Assembly: GCA_943324055.2 (NCBI GenBank)
Contig: CALPKD020000068.1
Location: forward strand, 1-6,881
Source: Chitinophaga pinensis
GTDB taxonomy: Bacteria > Bacteroidota > Bacteroidia > Chitinophagales > Chitinophagaceae
Length of the DNA stretch: 6,881 nt
Direction: 5' to 3'
Made by a program: the position numbers and the translations under genes. Below, piece by piece: positions 1 to 6,470 of this stretch; position 1 is the stretch's first letter; every line of letters starts with the position of its first letter. The notes below the pieces were generated by a model, which was given only the letters and a program-made list of their open reading frames with translations, did no database searches and was not told the DNA's origin.

Positions 1-61
1 AGATTACAAAAGTAGCCAAGGGTAATAAGGGGATCCAAAGAAGGTATAAGTAGTTTGACAT
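1..61 (-). CDS. nuoL: NADH-quinone oxidoreductase subunit L, N-terminal fragment (cut by window edge)
   Basis: Only the first 20 codons lie in the window. They read from an ATG at 61-59 and begin MSNYLYLLWIPLLPLATFVI. The hydrophobic start with an IPLLPL segment is typical of the first membrane helix of NuoL/ND5, the large antiporter-like proton-pumping subunit at the far end of the complex I membrane arm. It sits 6 bp after the nuoK stop on the same strand, which is where nuoL belongs in the standard gene order. The assignment rests on this short stretch plus its position. No Shine-Dalgarno sequence precedes the ATG; the upstream bases are nearly all A/T. Confidence 0.8.
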   Translation of the reverse strand, partial: MSNYLYLLWIPLLPLATFVI

Positions 62-67
62 AATAAT

Positions 68-382
68 TTAAAATTTCATTTCAGTGGCATCGTCAACATC
101 AATGGAATTATGACTACGATATAAATTAATGATAATAGCAATTGCCACAGCTGCTTCGGCGGCGGCAATGGTTATGATAAATAGAGAAAAAAATAAGCCG
201 TCTAACTTGTCTGGGAAAAGATATTTATTAAAGGCTACAAAATTAATGTTCACACTATTTAACATCAACTCGATGGACATAAGCATGGTAATAATATTCC
301 TTCTTGTAAACAATCCATACATGCCTATAAAAAATAGGGTAGTACTCACAAAAAGTATATGGGTTAATGGTACTTCGTTCAT
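68..382 (-). CDS. nuoK: NADH-quinone oxidoreductase subunit K
   Basis: NuoK (ND4L homologue) is a small membrane-arm subunit of complex I in the inner membrane and lies on the path linking quinone reduction to proton pumping. The 104-residue product has the usual family length of about 100 and three predicted membrane helices (about 6-25, 30-52 and 61-88). Two buried glutamates known to matter in this family are present: E38 in SIELMLNSVN and E76 in the AAAEAAVAI segment, matching E36 and E72 of E. coli NuoK. The gene starts one base after the nuoJ stop. A strong AGGAGG ribosome binding site 6 nt upstream, inside the end of nuoJ, fixes the ATG at 382. Identification is secure. Confidence 0.97.
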   Translation of the reverse strand: MNEVPLTHILFVSTTLFFIGMYGLFTRRNIITMLMSIELMLNSVNINFVAFNKYLFPDKLDGLFFSLFIITIAAAEAAVAIAIIINLYRSHNSIDVDDATEMKF

Positions 383-383
383 A

Positions 384-926
384 TTAAGCCTCCTTTTTAT
401 TTAAAGTAATTGATGTTGATTCGGTTGGTTTCATTGCAATCACGATACAGCCAACCATTGCGGCTAATAATAACATACTCACTACTTCAAAAGGCAATAT
501 AAATCCATGCGAAGTGGTGCTTAGCATTTGCATACCAATTTCATGCACATTAGCATTAAATGGAGCCGCAGAGGTATTTGTAAATCCGTAGTGGTTTATT
601 AAATTAATGGTGAATGCAATTCCAGACAATGCAGCAAGTGCCGAGAAAATGACTTTGCCTTTTGCGGGCTTTGGCATTTCCTTCCCTGATTGTTGTGTTA
701 AGAATATGGAGAATATGATTAAAACCACAATTCCCCCTACATATACTACAATCTGAATCGCTGCAATAAATTCGACTTGCATCCAAAAATATAAGGCGGC
801 AACACCTACTAGTGAAAACAATAACCAAATGGCCGAACGAAATATTTTCAGTGTGGTTACGGCTAAGATAGCTGCGCCTAGTATGAGCGCGGAGATTGCG
901 TAAAAAATGATAGCTGATATATTCAT
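384..926 (-). CDS. nuoJ: NADH-quinone oxidoreductase subunit J
   Basis: NuoJ (ND6 homologue) is a membrane-arm subunit of complex I located between NuoA/NuoH and the antiporter-like subunits. The 180-residue product has five predicted membrane helices (about 3-23, 29-48, 54-78, 90-112 and 143-164). The third helix carries the conserved segment EFIAAIQIVVYVGGIVVL, containing the tyrosine-glycine region where this subunit forms its pi-bulge in known structures. The C-terminal tail after about residue 165 is hydrophilic. The start ATG overlaps the nuoI stop by one base (TAATG), which suggests translational coupling, and a GGGAGGG motif lies 9 nt upstream. Length and position between nuoI and nuoK fit the family. 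Confidence 0.95.
   Translation of the reverse strand: MNISAIIFYAISALILGAAILAVTTLKIFRSAIWLLFSLVGVAALYFWMQVEFIAAIQIVVYVGGIVVLIIFSIFLTQQSGKEMPKPAKGKVIFSALAALSGIAFTINLINHYGFTNTSAAPFNANVHEIGMQMLSTTSHGFILPFEVVSMLLLAAMVGCIVIAMKPTESTSITLNKKEA
389..394 (-). promoter_or_regulatory. Shine-Dalgarno sequence of nuoK
   Basis: The minus strand reads AGGAGG here, followed by the 6-nt spacer CTTAAT and the nuoK ATG. The motif lies inside the last codons of nuoJ. A full consensus site stands out because most genes in this window, as usual in Bacteroidota, have none. It confirms the nuoK start. Confidence 0.75.
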
Positions 927-1402
927 TATTCTATTCCCTCCCTTATTTTAGATCCGGTTTTATTTAATATTTTAGTCAATTTACTTCTGTCAAAAACGCT
1001 ATGCTCAAAATTGGGCGCCATTTTAATGGCATCACTAGGGCATGCGATAACGCATAAATTACACATGGTGCAAAGCTCCAAGCGATATACTAATGCATCT
1101 ACCGCTTTTTTCTTTTTTCCCTCTGGTGTGATGTCAAATTTAGTAACCACTTTTATCGTGCCGTTTGGACAAGCCAATTCACAGGCTGTACAACCGGTGC
1201 AGGCATGTTCATTGTTTTGGTCATGTGGCATGACAACTTCTCCCTTGAATCTTTCTGCCATCACGAGTGTCGCGCGATTATCAGGATATTGCTCTGTAAT
1301 AATTTCTTTAGGATGCGTAAAGTAGTAGCCAGTTTTGCGCATTCCCTTTAATAGAGAACTGACTCCATTGTAAACATCTGATATATATTCTTTCAAAAAC
1401 AT
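926..1402 (-). CDS. nuoI: NADH-quinone oxidoreductase subunit I, two [4Fe-4S] ferredoxin-like subunit
   Basis: NuoI carries the two tetranuclear iron-sulfur clusters (N6a, N6b) that pass electrons to cluster N2 in NuoB at the cytoplasmic base of complex I. The 158-residue product has two complete CxxCxxCxxxCP motifs: C68, C71, C74 and C78 in CTGCTACELACP, and C111, C114, C117 and C121 in CTMCNLCVIACP. The N-terminal amphipathic region ends in the family hallmark TEQYPDNR (about 36-43). The segment between the motifs (GKKKKAVD) and the tail after the second motif (NFEHSVFDRSKL) resemble, from memory, the NuoI type of Bacteroides, which works without NuoEFG. The gene starts 19 bp after nuoH and overlaps nuoJ by one base. 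The family call is secure; the subtype is an inference. Confidence 0.96.
   Translation of the reverse strand: MFLKEYISDVYNGVSSLLKGMRKTGYYFTHPKEIITEQYPDNRATLVMAERFKGEVVMPHDQNNEHACTGCTACELACPNGTIKVVTKFDITPEGKKKKAVDALVYRLELCTMCNLCVIACPSDAIKMAPNFEHSVFDRSKLTKILNKTGSKIREGIE
936..942 (-). promoter_or_regulatory. Shine-Dalgarno-like sequence of nuoJ
   Basis: The minus strand reads GGGAGGG inside the end of nuoI, 9 nt before the nuoJ ATG. It contains the GGAG core pairing with the 16S rRNA tail and supports the chosen start at 926. Confidence 0.6.
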
Positions 1403-1421
1403 GTGTCTATTTCATTTTAAT

Positions 1422-2498
1422 TTAAAAATGCCATCCTAAAATAGCAATCACCGCTACTAATAAAAGGTTAAACAAACTTATTGGTAATAAATATTTCCAT
1501 TCGAGATTTAATAATTGATCCACGCGCAATCTTGGGAAAGTCCATCTGAACCACATGATTAAAAAGATCAAAAAGAAGGTCTTACCCATAAACCAAATGG
1601 AGGAAGGTATGAAATCCATGATATGATTAAAGCCTTGCCAATTGCCAATATGTAATGGCATCCATCCGCCTAAGAAAAGGGTAGCCCCAATTGCACATAC
1701 AATAAATATGTTAATGTATTCTGCTAAAAAGAACAATGCAAATTTCATTCCAGAATATTCGGTATGAAATCCGGCAGTTAATTCAGATTCTGCTTCGGCT
1801 AAATCAAAAGGGGCACGGTTTGTTTCGGCTGTTACTGCTATGATATATAAGACGAATGCAATAATGGCTGGAATATGGCCTTTAAAAATCCACCATCCAT
1901 TTTGTTGCGCTGCTACAATTTCAGAAATTTGCAAACTACCAGTCAAGACAACAATTGTTAATACTGCAAAACCAGCAGATAGTTCGTAGCTCACAATTTG
2001 TGCGCCACTTCGCATTGCACCTAATAACGAATACTTATTATTACTTGCCCATCCTGCCATCAAAATTCCAATGACTGAAAGGGAAGAGATAGCAGATATA
2101 TAAAGCACACCTATATTGATATCCCAAATTTGAAAGTTTTTTGCAAATGCAATTGGCGCTAATAATAACATGGCTACCATCATTACTATAAATGGAGCTA
2201 GGTTAAACAGGAACTTGTCCGCCTTGTCAGGTGTAAGGCCTTCTTTCATTATTAATTTTAAAGTATCTGCAGCGGTTTGAAAAATTCCACCTGGTCCAAC
2301 TCTATTTGGTCCCAAACGAATTTGAATACGAGCTGCAACTTTACGTTCCATTAATACCAATATTAAACCCAAAGCAGCAAACAAGGCAATCGCTAATAAT
2401 ATTACAATTACACACTCAATTGCTAGCGCAAGGGTAGGATTGAATTTAAAAAATAGCCAATCCTGAATGGTGCTTGTGATTCCTTCTAAACTAAACAT
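1422..2498 (-). CDS. nuoH: NADH-quinone oxidoreductase subunit H
   Basis: NuoH (ND1 homologue) is the membrane subunit that joins the peripheral arm to the membrane arm and forms much of the quinone entry channel. The 358-residue product is of normal length and is highly hydrophobic, with about eight membrane helices. Conserved blocks are present in order: ERKVAARIQIR with GPNRVGPGG after it (51-71), GWASNNKYSLLGAMRS (149-164), YELS (171-174), the acidic loop ETNRAPFDLAEAESEL (225-240) followed by AGFHTEYSG (242-250), and FRWTFPRLRVDQLL (337-350). These include the charged residues lining the E-channel. The gene begins only 11 bp after the nuoD stop, with no room for nuoEFG. No clear Shine-Dalgarno site is visible, only an A-rich leader. 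Confidence 0.97.
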   Translation of the reverse strand: MFSLEGITSTIQDWLFFKFNPTLALAIECVIVILLAIALFAALGLILVLMERKVAARIQIRLGPNRVGPGGIFQTAADTLKLIMKEGLTPDKADKFLFNLAPFIVMMVAMLLLAPIAFAKNFQIWDINIGVLYISAISSLSVIGILMAGWASNNKYSLLGAMRSGAQIVSYELSAGFAVLTIVVLTGSLQISEIVAAQQNGWWIFKGHIPAIIAFVLYIIAVTAETNRAPFDLAEAESELTAGFHTEYSGMKFALFFLAEYINIFIVCAIGATLFLGGWMPLHIGNWQGFNHIMDFIPSSIWFMGKTFFLIFLIMWFRWTFPRLRVDQLLNLEWKYLLPISLFNLLLVAVIAILGWHF

Positions 2499-2509
2499 GC
2501 TTTTTAATT

Positions 2510-3646
2510 TTATCTATCAATATCTGGTATTACTAAATCTAAAGTTCCCATCGTTGCCATTAAGTCTCCAATTTTGCTGCCTGCTGCCATATGATTCAGG
2601 GCAGACAAATTAGAAAACCCAGGTGAACGGAATTTAATACGATGTGGTGTTGTTCCCCCTTCACTCACTACATAGATACCAAATTCACCTCTCGCTGTTT
2701 CGACTCTTGTGTAAAATTCACCCTTAGGTAGTTTTAATACATTTTTTGTTTTACCTACAAAGTCTCCTTCTGGAATAGTATCAATTAGTTGCTCAATGAT
2801 TCGAATGGATTGATTCATTTCTTTTACGCGCACCATGTATCGTGCAAAGGAATCACCAGCTGTTTCGATAACTTCATCAAATTCAACTTTGTCGTATACA
2901 TCGTAAGGATATAATTTTCGGATGTCACAGCTTACTCCACTTGCACGAGCAACTGGTCCAGTACAACCAAATGAAATCGCATCTTCGGCAGTTAAAACGC
3001 CTACGCCTTTTGTTCTGCTTTGGAAGATGATATTATTTGTAACTAAATCCTCGTATTCGGTTACTTTAGCTTTAAACTGTGTGATAAATGCTTTTACCTT
3101 TTTTTGAAAATCAGGATGAATGTCATACATCAATCCTCCTGGAACAATATAATTCATGGTCAGTCTTGCTCCGCAAGTTTCTTCCATAATATCCGTAATC
3201 ATTTCACGCTCTCTAAACGCATAAAAGAAAGGCGTAAATGCACCTAAGTCCATAGCCATTGCGCCTAGCCATAATTCATGAGATGCAATTCTTGTTAATT
3301 CACTCAATATCACACGAACATATTTTGCTCGTTCAGGCACTTCAATTTGCATACCTTTTTCCACCAATAGGGCGCAACCTAAATTATTAATGTGGGAGGA
3401 TAAATAATCCATCCTACTTGTTACGTATATAAATTGACGATAGGTCAAGCTTTCGCACATCTTTTCAATCGATCGGTGGATATAACCTAAATGCGGTTCT
3501 ATCTTTTTAATCGTTTCTCCATTCAACGTCACTACTAAGTGCAATACACCATGCGTTGCAGGGTGTTGCGGTCCCATATTGATGATCAACTCACCTTCTG
3601 CACCTAATTCGCTCGTATCTTTTATAACTTCGGTTTGGTTGTACAT
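2510..3646 (-). CDS. nuoD: NADH-quinone oxidoreductase subunit D (49 kDa-type, quinone site)
   Basis: NuoD is the 49 kDa-type peripheral-arm subunit that, with NuoB, forms the quinone reduction site of complex I. The N-terminal part has the signature GPQHPATHG (residues 25-33 of a 378-residue product), including H28. LTYRQFIYVTSRMDYL follows at about 67-82 and carries Y69. By family knowledge this His and Tyr contact the quinone headgroup (His38 and Tyr87 in Thermus Nqo4). The C-terminus LDLVIPDIDR matches the usual end of the family. I chose the ATG at 3646, 6 bp after the nuoC stop; an in-frame TTG two codons upstream at 3652 would abut that stop and add two residues. NuoC and NuoD are separate proteins here, unlike the fused NuoCD of E. 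coli and Bacteroides. Confidence 0.96.
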   Translation of the reverse strand: MYNQTEVIKDTSELGAEGELIINMGPQHPATHGVLHLVVTLNGETIKKIEPHLGYIHRSIEKMCESLTYRQFIYVTSRMDYLSSHINNLGCALLVEKGMQIEVPERAKYVRVILSELTRIASHELWLGAMAMDLGAFTPFFYAFREREMITDIMEETCGARLTMNYIVPGGLMYDIHPDFQKKVKAFITQFKAKVTEYEDLVTNNIIFQSRTKGVGVLTAEDAISFGCTGPVARASGVSCDIRKLYPYDVYDKVEFDEVIETAGDSFARYMVRVKEMNQSIRIIEQLIDTIPEGDFVGKTKNVLKLPKGEFYTRVETARGEFGIYVVSEGGTTPHRIKFRSPGFSNLSALNHMAAGSKIGDLMATMGTLDLVIPDIDR

Positions 3647-3652
3647 GCGCAA

Positions 3653-4105
3653 TTATAATTTTATCATGTTGATAGGATCTTCAAAATCTTTTCTTAAAGG
3701 GTAGCCTTTAAAATCATCTTCTAAAATAAGTTTTCTTAAGTCCGGATGATTTAGGAAGTTCACACCAAACATTTCAAATACTTCTCTTTCTAAAAAATTG
3801 GCAGTTTTCCATAAGCCGCTCAATGTTTCAATTTCAGGAGCCTCTCTATTTACATTGGCCTTTACCACGATCGATTGACGATGCGTTGTAGCAGAAAGAT
3901 GATACACCATAGTTAAATGTGTTTTCCAGTCGACGCAGGTTACACAAAACAAGTAATTCATTTGTAGTTTACCCTCCTTTAATGCAGTTGCAAATGATTT
4001 GAGTTCACTTGGCTCGATGGTAATATTTAACCATTCACCGGTTTCGTCCAATATTGCATTGGGCGCGATGGATGGGATATATTCTTTAATTTCTTCGTTG
4101 GTCAT
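3653..4105 (-). CDS. nuoC: NADH-quinone oxidoreductase subunit C (30 kDa-type)
   Basis: NuoC is the 30 kDa-type structural subunit of the complex I peripheral arm and packs against NuoD. It carries no cofactor. The 150-residue product ends in the family signature, about residues 102-141: ANFLEREVFEMFGVNFLNH, then PDLRKLILEDDFKGYPLRKD. Against the usual ERE.YD.FG form, this protein has ERE.FE.FG, a mild deviation. At 150 residues it is a compact, unfused NuoC. It lies 35 bp after nuoB, the longest gap in the visible operon, and 6 bp before the nuoD ATG. The ATG at 4105 is preceded only by a weak purine run (AAGAAGC). Confidence 0.95.
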   Translation of the reverse strand: MTNEEIKEYIPSIAPNAILDETGEWLNITIEPSELKSFATALKEGKLQMNYLFCVTCVDWKTHLTMVYHLSATTHRQSIVVKANVNREAPEIETLSGLWKTANFLEREVFEMFGVNFLNHPDLRKLILEDDFKGYPLRKDFEDPINMIKL

Positions 4106-4140
4106 GCTTCTTAGTTATAATCAATTTTTTATTTTAAAAC

Positions 4141-4686
4141 CTACCCTTTAAATTCACCTCTTATTTGTTCCCTAGTCATACCCAGTTTAATTTTTTCTTG
4201 TAATGAAATTAAAGCGTGTAATAATGCTTCAGGACGAGGTGGGCATCCAGGAATATAAACGTCTACGGGAATAATATGGTCTGCCCCTTTTACCACAGAG
4301 TAGGTGTTATAGAAAAAAGGGCCTCCGCTAATAGCACAAGCCCCCATTGCAATTACATATTTAGGATCCGCCATTTGATCATACAATCGTTTTAATACGG
4401 GGGCCATTTTATTTACAATGGTACCTGCTATAATAATAACATCAGCTTGACGAGGGGAAGCTCTTGCGACTTCAAAACCGAATCGGGAAAAGTCGTATTT
4501 AGCAGAAGCGGTCGACATCATTTCAATGCCACAACAGCTAGTTGCAAAGGAGAGTGGCCATAATGAATTGGACCTTGCCCAATTTATTATACTATCAAAA
4601 GTACTTACTACAATTCCTCCACCTGGTGTTTCATGAATGATTCCTGGAAAGGATTCGTTGCCCATTTTTGTTTCTTTTAGCTCCAT
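4141..4686 (-). CDS. nuoB: NADH-quinone oxidoreductase subunit B, cluster N2 subunit
   Basis: NuoB (PSST homologue) holds cluster N2, the last [4Fe-4S] centre that delivers electrons to quinone. All four ligand positions are present in the 181-residue product: adjacent C51-C52 in SCCGIEMM, C117 in [10 protein letters not shown], and C148 in [14 protein letters not shown]. The product is soluble and sits at the NuoD/NuoH interface. The ATG at 4686 overlaps the end of nuoA by 10 bp and is preceded at 7 nt by AGGAG, which favours it over a second in-frame ATG at 4665 (M8). The overlap suggests translational coupling with nuoA. Identification is secure; the exact N-terminus is less so. Confidence 0.97.
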   Translation of the reverse strand: MELKETKMGNESFPGIIHETPGGGIVVSTFDSIINWARSNSLWPLSFATSCCGIEMMSTASAKYDFSRFGFEVARASPRQADVIIIAGTIVNKMAPVLKRLYDQMADPKYVIAMGACAISGGPFFYNTYSVVKGADHIIPVDVYIPGCPPRPEALLHALISLQEKIKLGMTREQIRGEFKG

Positions 4687-5027
4687 TTTAATGCTCCTTT
4701 TTTATGGGCATATAAAAAGCCCATGAATAATATAAATATAAATATGATAATTTCAATAAGCGCAACAATACCTACTTGCTTTACTACTACAGCCCAAGGG
4801 TAAAGGAAAACCAATTCGACATCAAAAATTAAAAAAAGCAATGCGAAAAGGTAATAACCAACATTGAATTGATGCCATGGAGAAGTGTCAGTTGGAATAC
4901 CACATTCGTAGGCTTGTCCTTTTTGAGGATTCTTACTACCCTTTACTAAAATTTTTCCAACTAAGATGCCGCCTGCAGAAAACGCGATAGCTGCTATCAG
5001 TAAAGCAATTAAGGAAATGGATCCCAT
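4677..5027 (-). CDS. nuoA: NADH-quinone oxidoreductase subunit A
   Basis: NuoA (ND3 homologue) is a small membrane subunit near the junction of the two arms of complex I. The 116-residue product has three predicted helices (about 4-27, 57-80 and 86-108). The loop after helix 1 holds the conserved YECG (40-43), which in ND3-type subunits lies near the quinone channel. Helix 2 has [14 protein letters not shown], with the conserved acidic residues D69 and E71. The usual charged stretch before helix 2 (RF.VRFY in many bacteria) reads QFNVGYY here, so two arginines are missing. It is the first gene of the operon, and a candidate promoter lies about 60 bp upstream of its ATG. There is no Shine-Dalgarno sequence. 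Confidence 0.96.
   Translation of the reverse strand: MGSISLIALLIAAIAFSAGGILVGKILVKGSKNPQKGQAYECGIPTDTSPWHQFNVGYYLFALLFLIFDVELVFLYPWAVVVKQVGIVALIEIIIFIFILFMGFLYAHKKGALKWS
4694..4698 (-). promoter_or_regulatory. Shine-Dalgarno sequence of nuoB
   Basis: The minus strand reads AGGAG inside the 3' end of nuoA, 7 nt before the ATG at 4686. It supports that start for nuoB rather than the downstream ATG at 4665. Confidence 0.65.
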
Positions 5028-5086
5028 ATTTAGTGAGTTAAATGTATGGTTGTAAATTACGAATAAATTGGGAATCTATCCGCTTT

Positions 5087-5094
5087 CAAACTTA
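5087..5094 (-). promoter_or_regulatory. Candidate -7 element of the nuo operon promoter
   Basis: The minus strand reads TAAGTTTG, an exact match to the Bacteroidota -7 consensus TAnnTTTG and the only such match facing nuoA in this intergenic region. Transcription would start roughly 50 nt before the nuoA ATG. No good TTTG or TTG -33 element lies at the expected distance upstream, where the sequence is only A/T, so the call rests on the -7 match and position. Confidence 0.5.
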
Positions 5095-5173
5095 AATCTA
5101 ATAATTCATTTTTAATAATATTTATGATCATGCATTTGGGACAGCATTTCTGATAAAAATCATAAAATAGTTG

Positions 5174-5193
5174 GTTGTTAAATGTTGGTAAAT
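5174..5193. repeat. Tandem decamer repeat, possible operator
   Basis: Two adjacent 10-bp units, GTTGTTAAAT and GTTGGTAAAT, differ at one base. They lie 37 bp upstream of the -7-like element facing the regulator gene at 5273. AraC-family proteins often bind direct repeats spaced by helical turns, so this could be an autoregulatory site. That function is inference; chance is possible in AT-rich DNA. Confidence 0.35.
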
Positions 5194-5230
5194 CTTATTT
5201 ACTTTATCATCAGGTTGCATGATTCTGCAT

Positions 5231-5238
5231 TATATTTG
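5231..5238 (+). promoter_or_regulatory. Candidate -7 element of the regulator gene
   Basis: The plus strand reads TATATTTG, an exact match to TAnnTTTG and the only one facing this gene, ending 34 bp before its ATG. The nearest upstream TTG (5215-5217) is 13 bp away, too close for a usual -33 element. The promoter may therefore be weak or activator-dependent. Confidence 0.45.
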
Positions 5239-5272
5239 AAGATTCCATTTATTTAAGACCCACTGTTTACTT

Positions 5273-6463
5273 ATGCTTCTTTATGTAACCTTATTGGGAT
5301 TTATTATTACTTTCTTATTATTGATTAATATAAGAAAGTCAAATAAATCAAACATTTACTTATTCTTATTTTTCTTAATTAATAATATATATGCACTTTC
5401 GCATTATGCTGCTATTTATTCCGGAAATAAATACTTAATAGCGATTTTGTTGGTTCACTTTGTGCCAATTTATATGCTTGCAGGGCCAGCATTATATTTT
5501 TATGTAAGAGGCGTATTAACAGATGATGCTCACCTACGTAAATTTGATTTTTTACATTTGATACCCGCTATTTTATATTCTGTAAATTTTGCAGGTTATC
5601 TTTTTTCAAATTTTAATCACAAACTAGAATTTGCGCAAAGAGTTATATTGAATCCTATTGCTGTAGTTAGAATAGAGACTACTTTTATGTCAGGTGATCT
5701 GAGTTTTTTGTTACGCCCAGTTTTAGGAATTATTTATGGGATAGTCATTGCCATTATGCTTTTTAAGCATTATAGAAAACTTCAAGATCTATGGAAGCAA
5801 AACGTTTTGATACATAAGTGGCTCATTTTTTTAACGGCAACTGTCTTGTTAATTTACACTAGTTTTTTGCTCTTTGGAATTCTTGGAATTAAATTTTTAG
5901 ATTATAGCAGTTCAGCACAAAGTGGTTTTTATCTGCTTGTTTCTGTAGTTACCGGTTTGTTATTATTAAATGTCTCGCTTTTGTTCTTTCCAAATATATT
6001 ATATGGATTACCTCAGTTAGATTATGTAATAAACAATAAGTCAAATGGGTCTAAATATGAGCAACCAAATGTTCCTTTAGAAATACCTAAGAGACAAGTG
6101 AAAAGTTTTGAAATATCTGAAGAAAAGTTGAATCTCCTCAAGTATAAAGTAGACAGATATATACAAAATAAGCCATATCTAAGTCCCGAATTTAATTTGA
6201 CAATAATGTCTTCAGACACCGATATCCCGGTGCATCATCTTTCGTATTTTTTTAATGAATACATGGGTATTAATTTTAATACTTGGAAAAACGACCTAAA
6301 AATAGATTTTGTGATTCATTTAATCCAGGAAGGCTCGGGCGAAATCCTTACTTTAGATGCTTTAGCAAAACAAGCTGGTTTTGGCTCAAGGACCAGTTTT
6401 TTTAATTCCTTCAAGCAAAAAATGGGCGTTACGCCCTCTGATTATCTAAATAGCATCGATTAA
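5273..6463 (+). CDS. Membrane-anchored AraC-family transcriptional regulator (7 TM + HTH)
   Basis: The 396-residue product has two parts. Residues 1-240 form about seven hydrophobic helices (roughly 2-20, 27-49, 53-79, 91-113, 146-166, 181-206 and 216-240), including GPALYFYVRG, a motif I recall from Bacteroidota proteins of this type. After a hydrophilic linker (about 250-285), residues 288-396 match an AraC-type double helix-turn-helix domain: YLSPEFNLTIMSSDTDIPVH, then HLSYFFNEYMGINF, and the second HTH LDALAKQAGFGSRTSFFNSF followed by KQKMGVTPSDYL. The likely role is a receptor-regulator acting from the inner membrane; the signal is unknown. The gene is divergent from nuoA, which does not by itself mean it controls nuo. 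It is visibly richer in A/T codons than the nuo genes. The ATG at 5273 has no Shine-Dalgarno site. Confidence 0.9.
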   Translation: MLLYVTLLGFIITFLLLINIRKSNKSNIYLFLFFLINNIYALSHYAAIYSGNKYLIAILLVHFVPIYMLAGPALYFYVRGVLTDDAHLRKFDFLHLIPAILYSVNFAGYLFSNFNHKLEFAQRVILNPIAVVRIETTFMSGDLSFLLRPVLGIIYGIVIAIMLFKHYRKLQDLWKQNVLIHKWLIFLTATVLLIYTSFLLFGILGIKFLDYSSSAQSGFYLLVSVVTGLLLLNVSLLFFPNILYGLPQLDYVINNKSNGSKYEQPNVPLEIPKRQVKSFEISEEKLNLLKYKVDRYIQNKPYLSPEFNLTIMSSDTDIPVHHLSYFFNEYMGINFNTWKNDLKIDFVIHLIQEGSGEILTLDALAKQAGFGSRTSFFNSFKQKMGVTPSDYLNSID

Positions 6464-6470
6464 TGTCATA

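Noticed and set aside
129..404. Plus-strand open frame of 91 codons
   Set aside because: It lies opposite nuoK and follows the reverse of its codons; no recognisable protein features, and nuoK is certain.
604..828. Minus-strand open frame of 74 codons within nuoJ
   Set aside because: It is a shifted frame of nuoJ. Its cysteine-rich look is an artefact of the frame, and nuoJ itself is well supported.
1011..1325. Plus-strand open frame of 104 codons
   Set aside because: It is antisense to nuoI, whose two iron-sulfur motifs are clear; the reverse product has no family features.
2922..3107. Plus-strand open frame of 61 codons
   Set aside because: It is antisense to conserved nuoD, short, and without a plausible start context.
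3647..3652. TTG start for nuoD two codons upstream
   Set aside because: An in-frame ATG lies just downstream at 3646, and neither start has a Shine-Dalgarno site. ATG is the better default, and the conserved region is unaffected.
6022..6219. Minus-strand open frame of 65 codons
   Set aside because: It is antisense to the linker and HTH start of the AraC-family regulator and has no supporting features.
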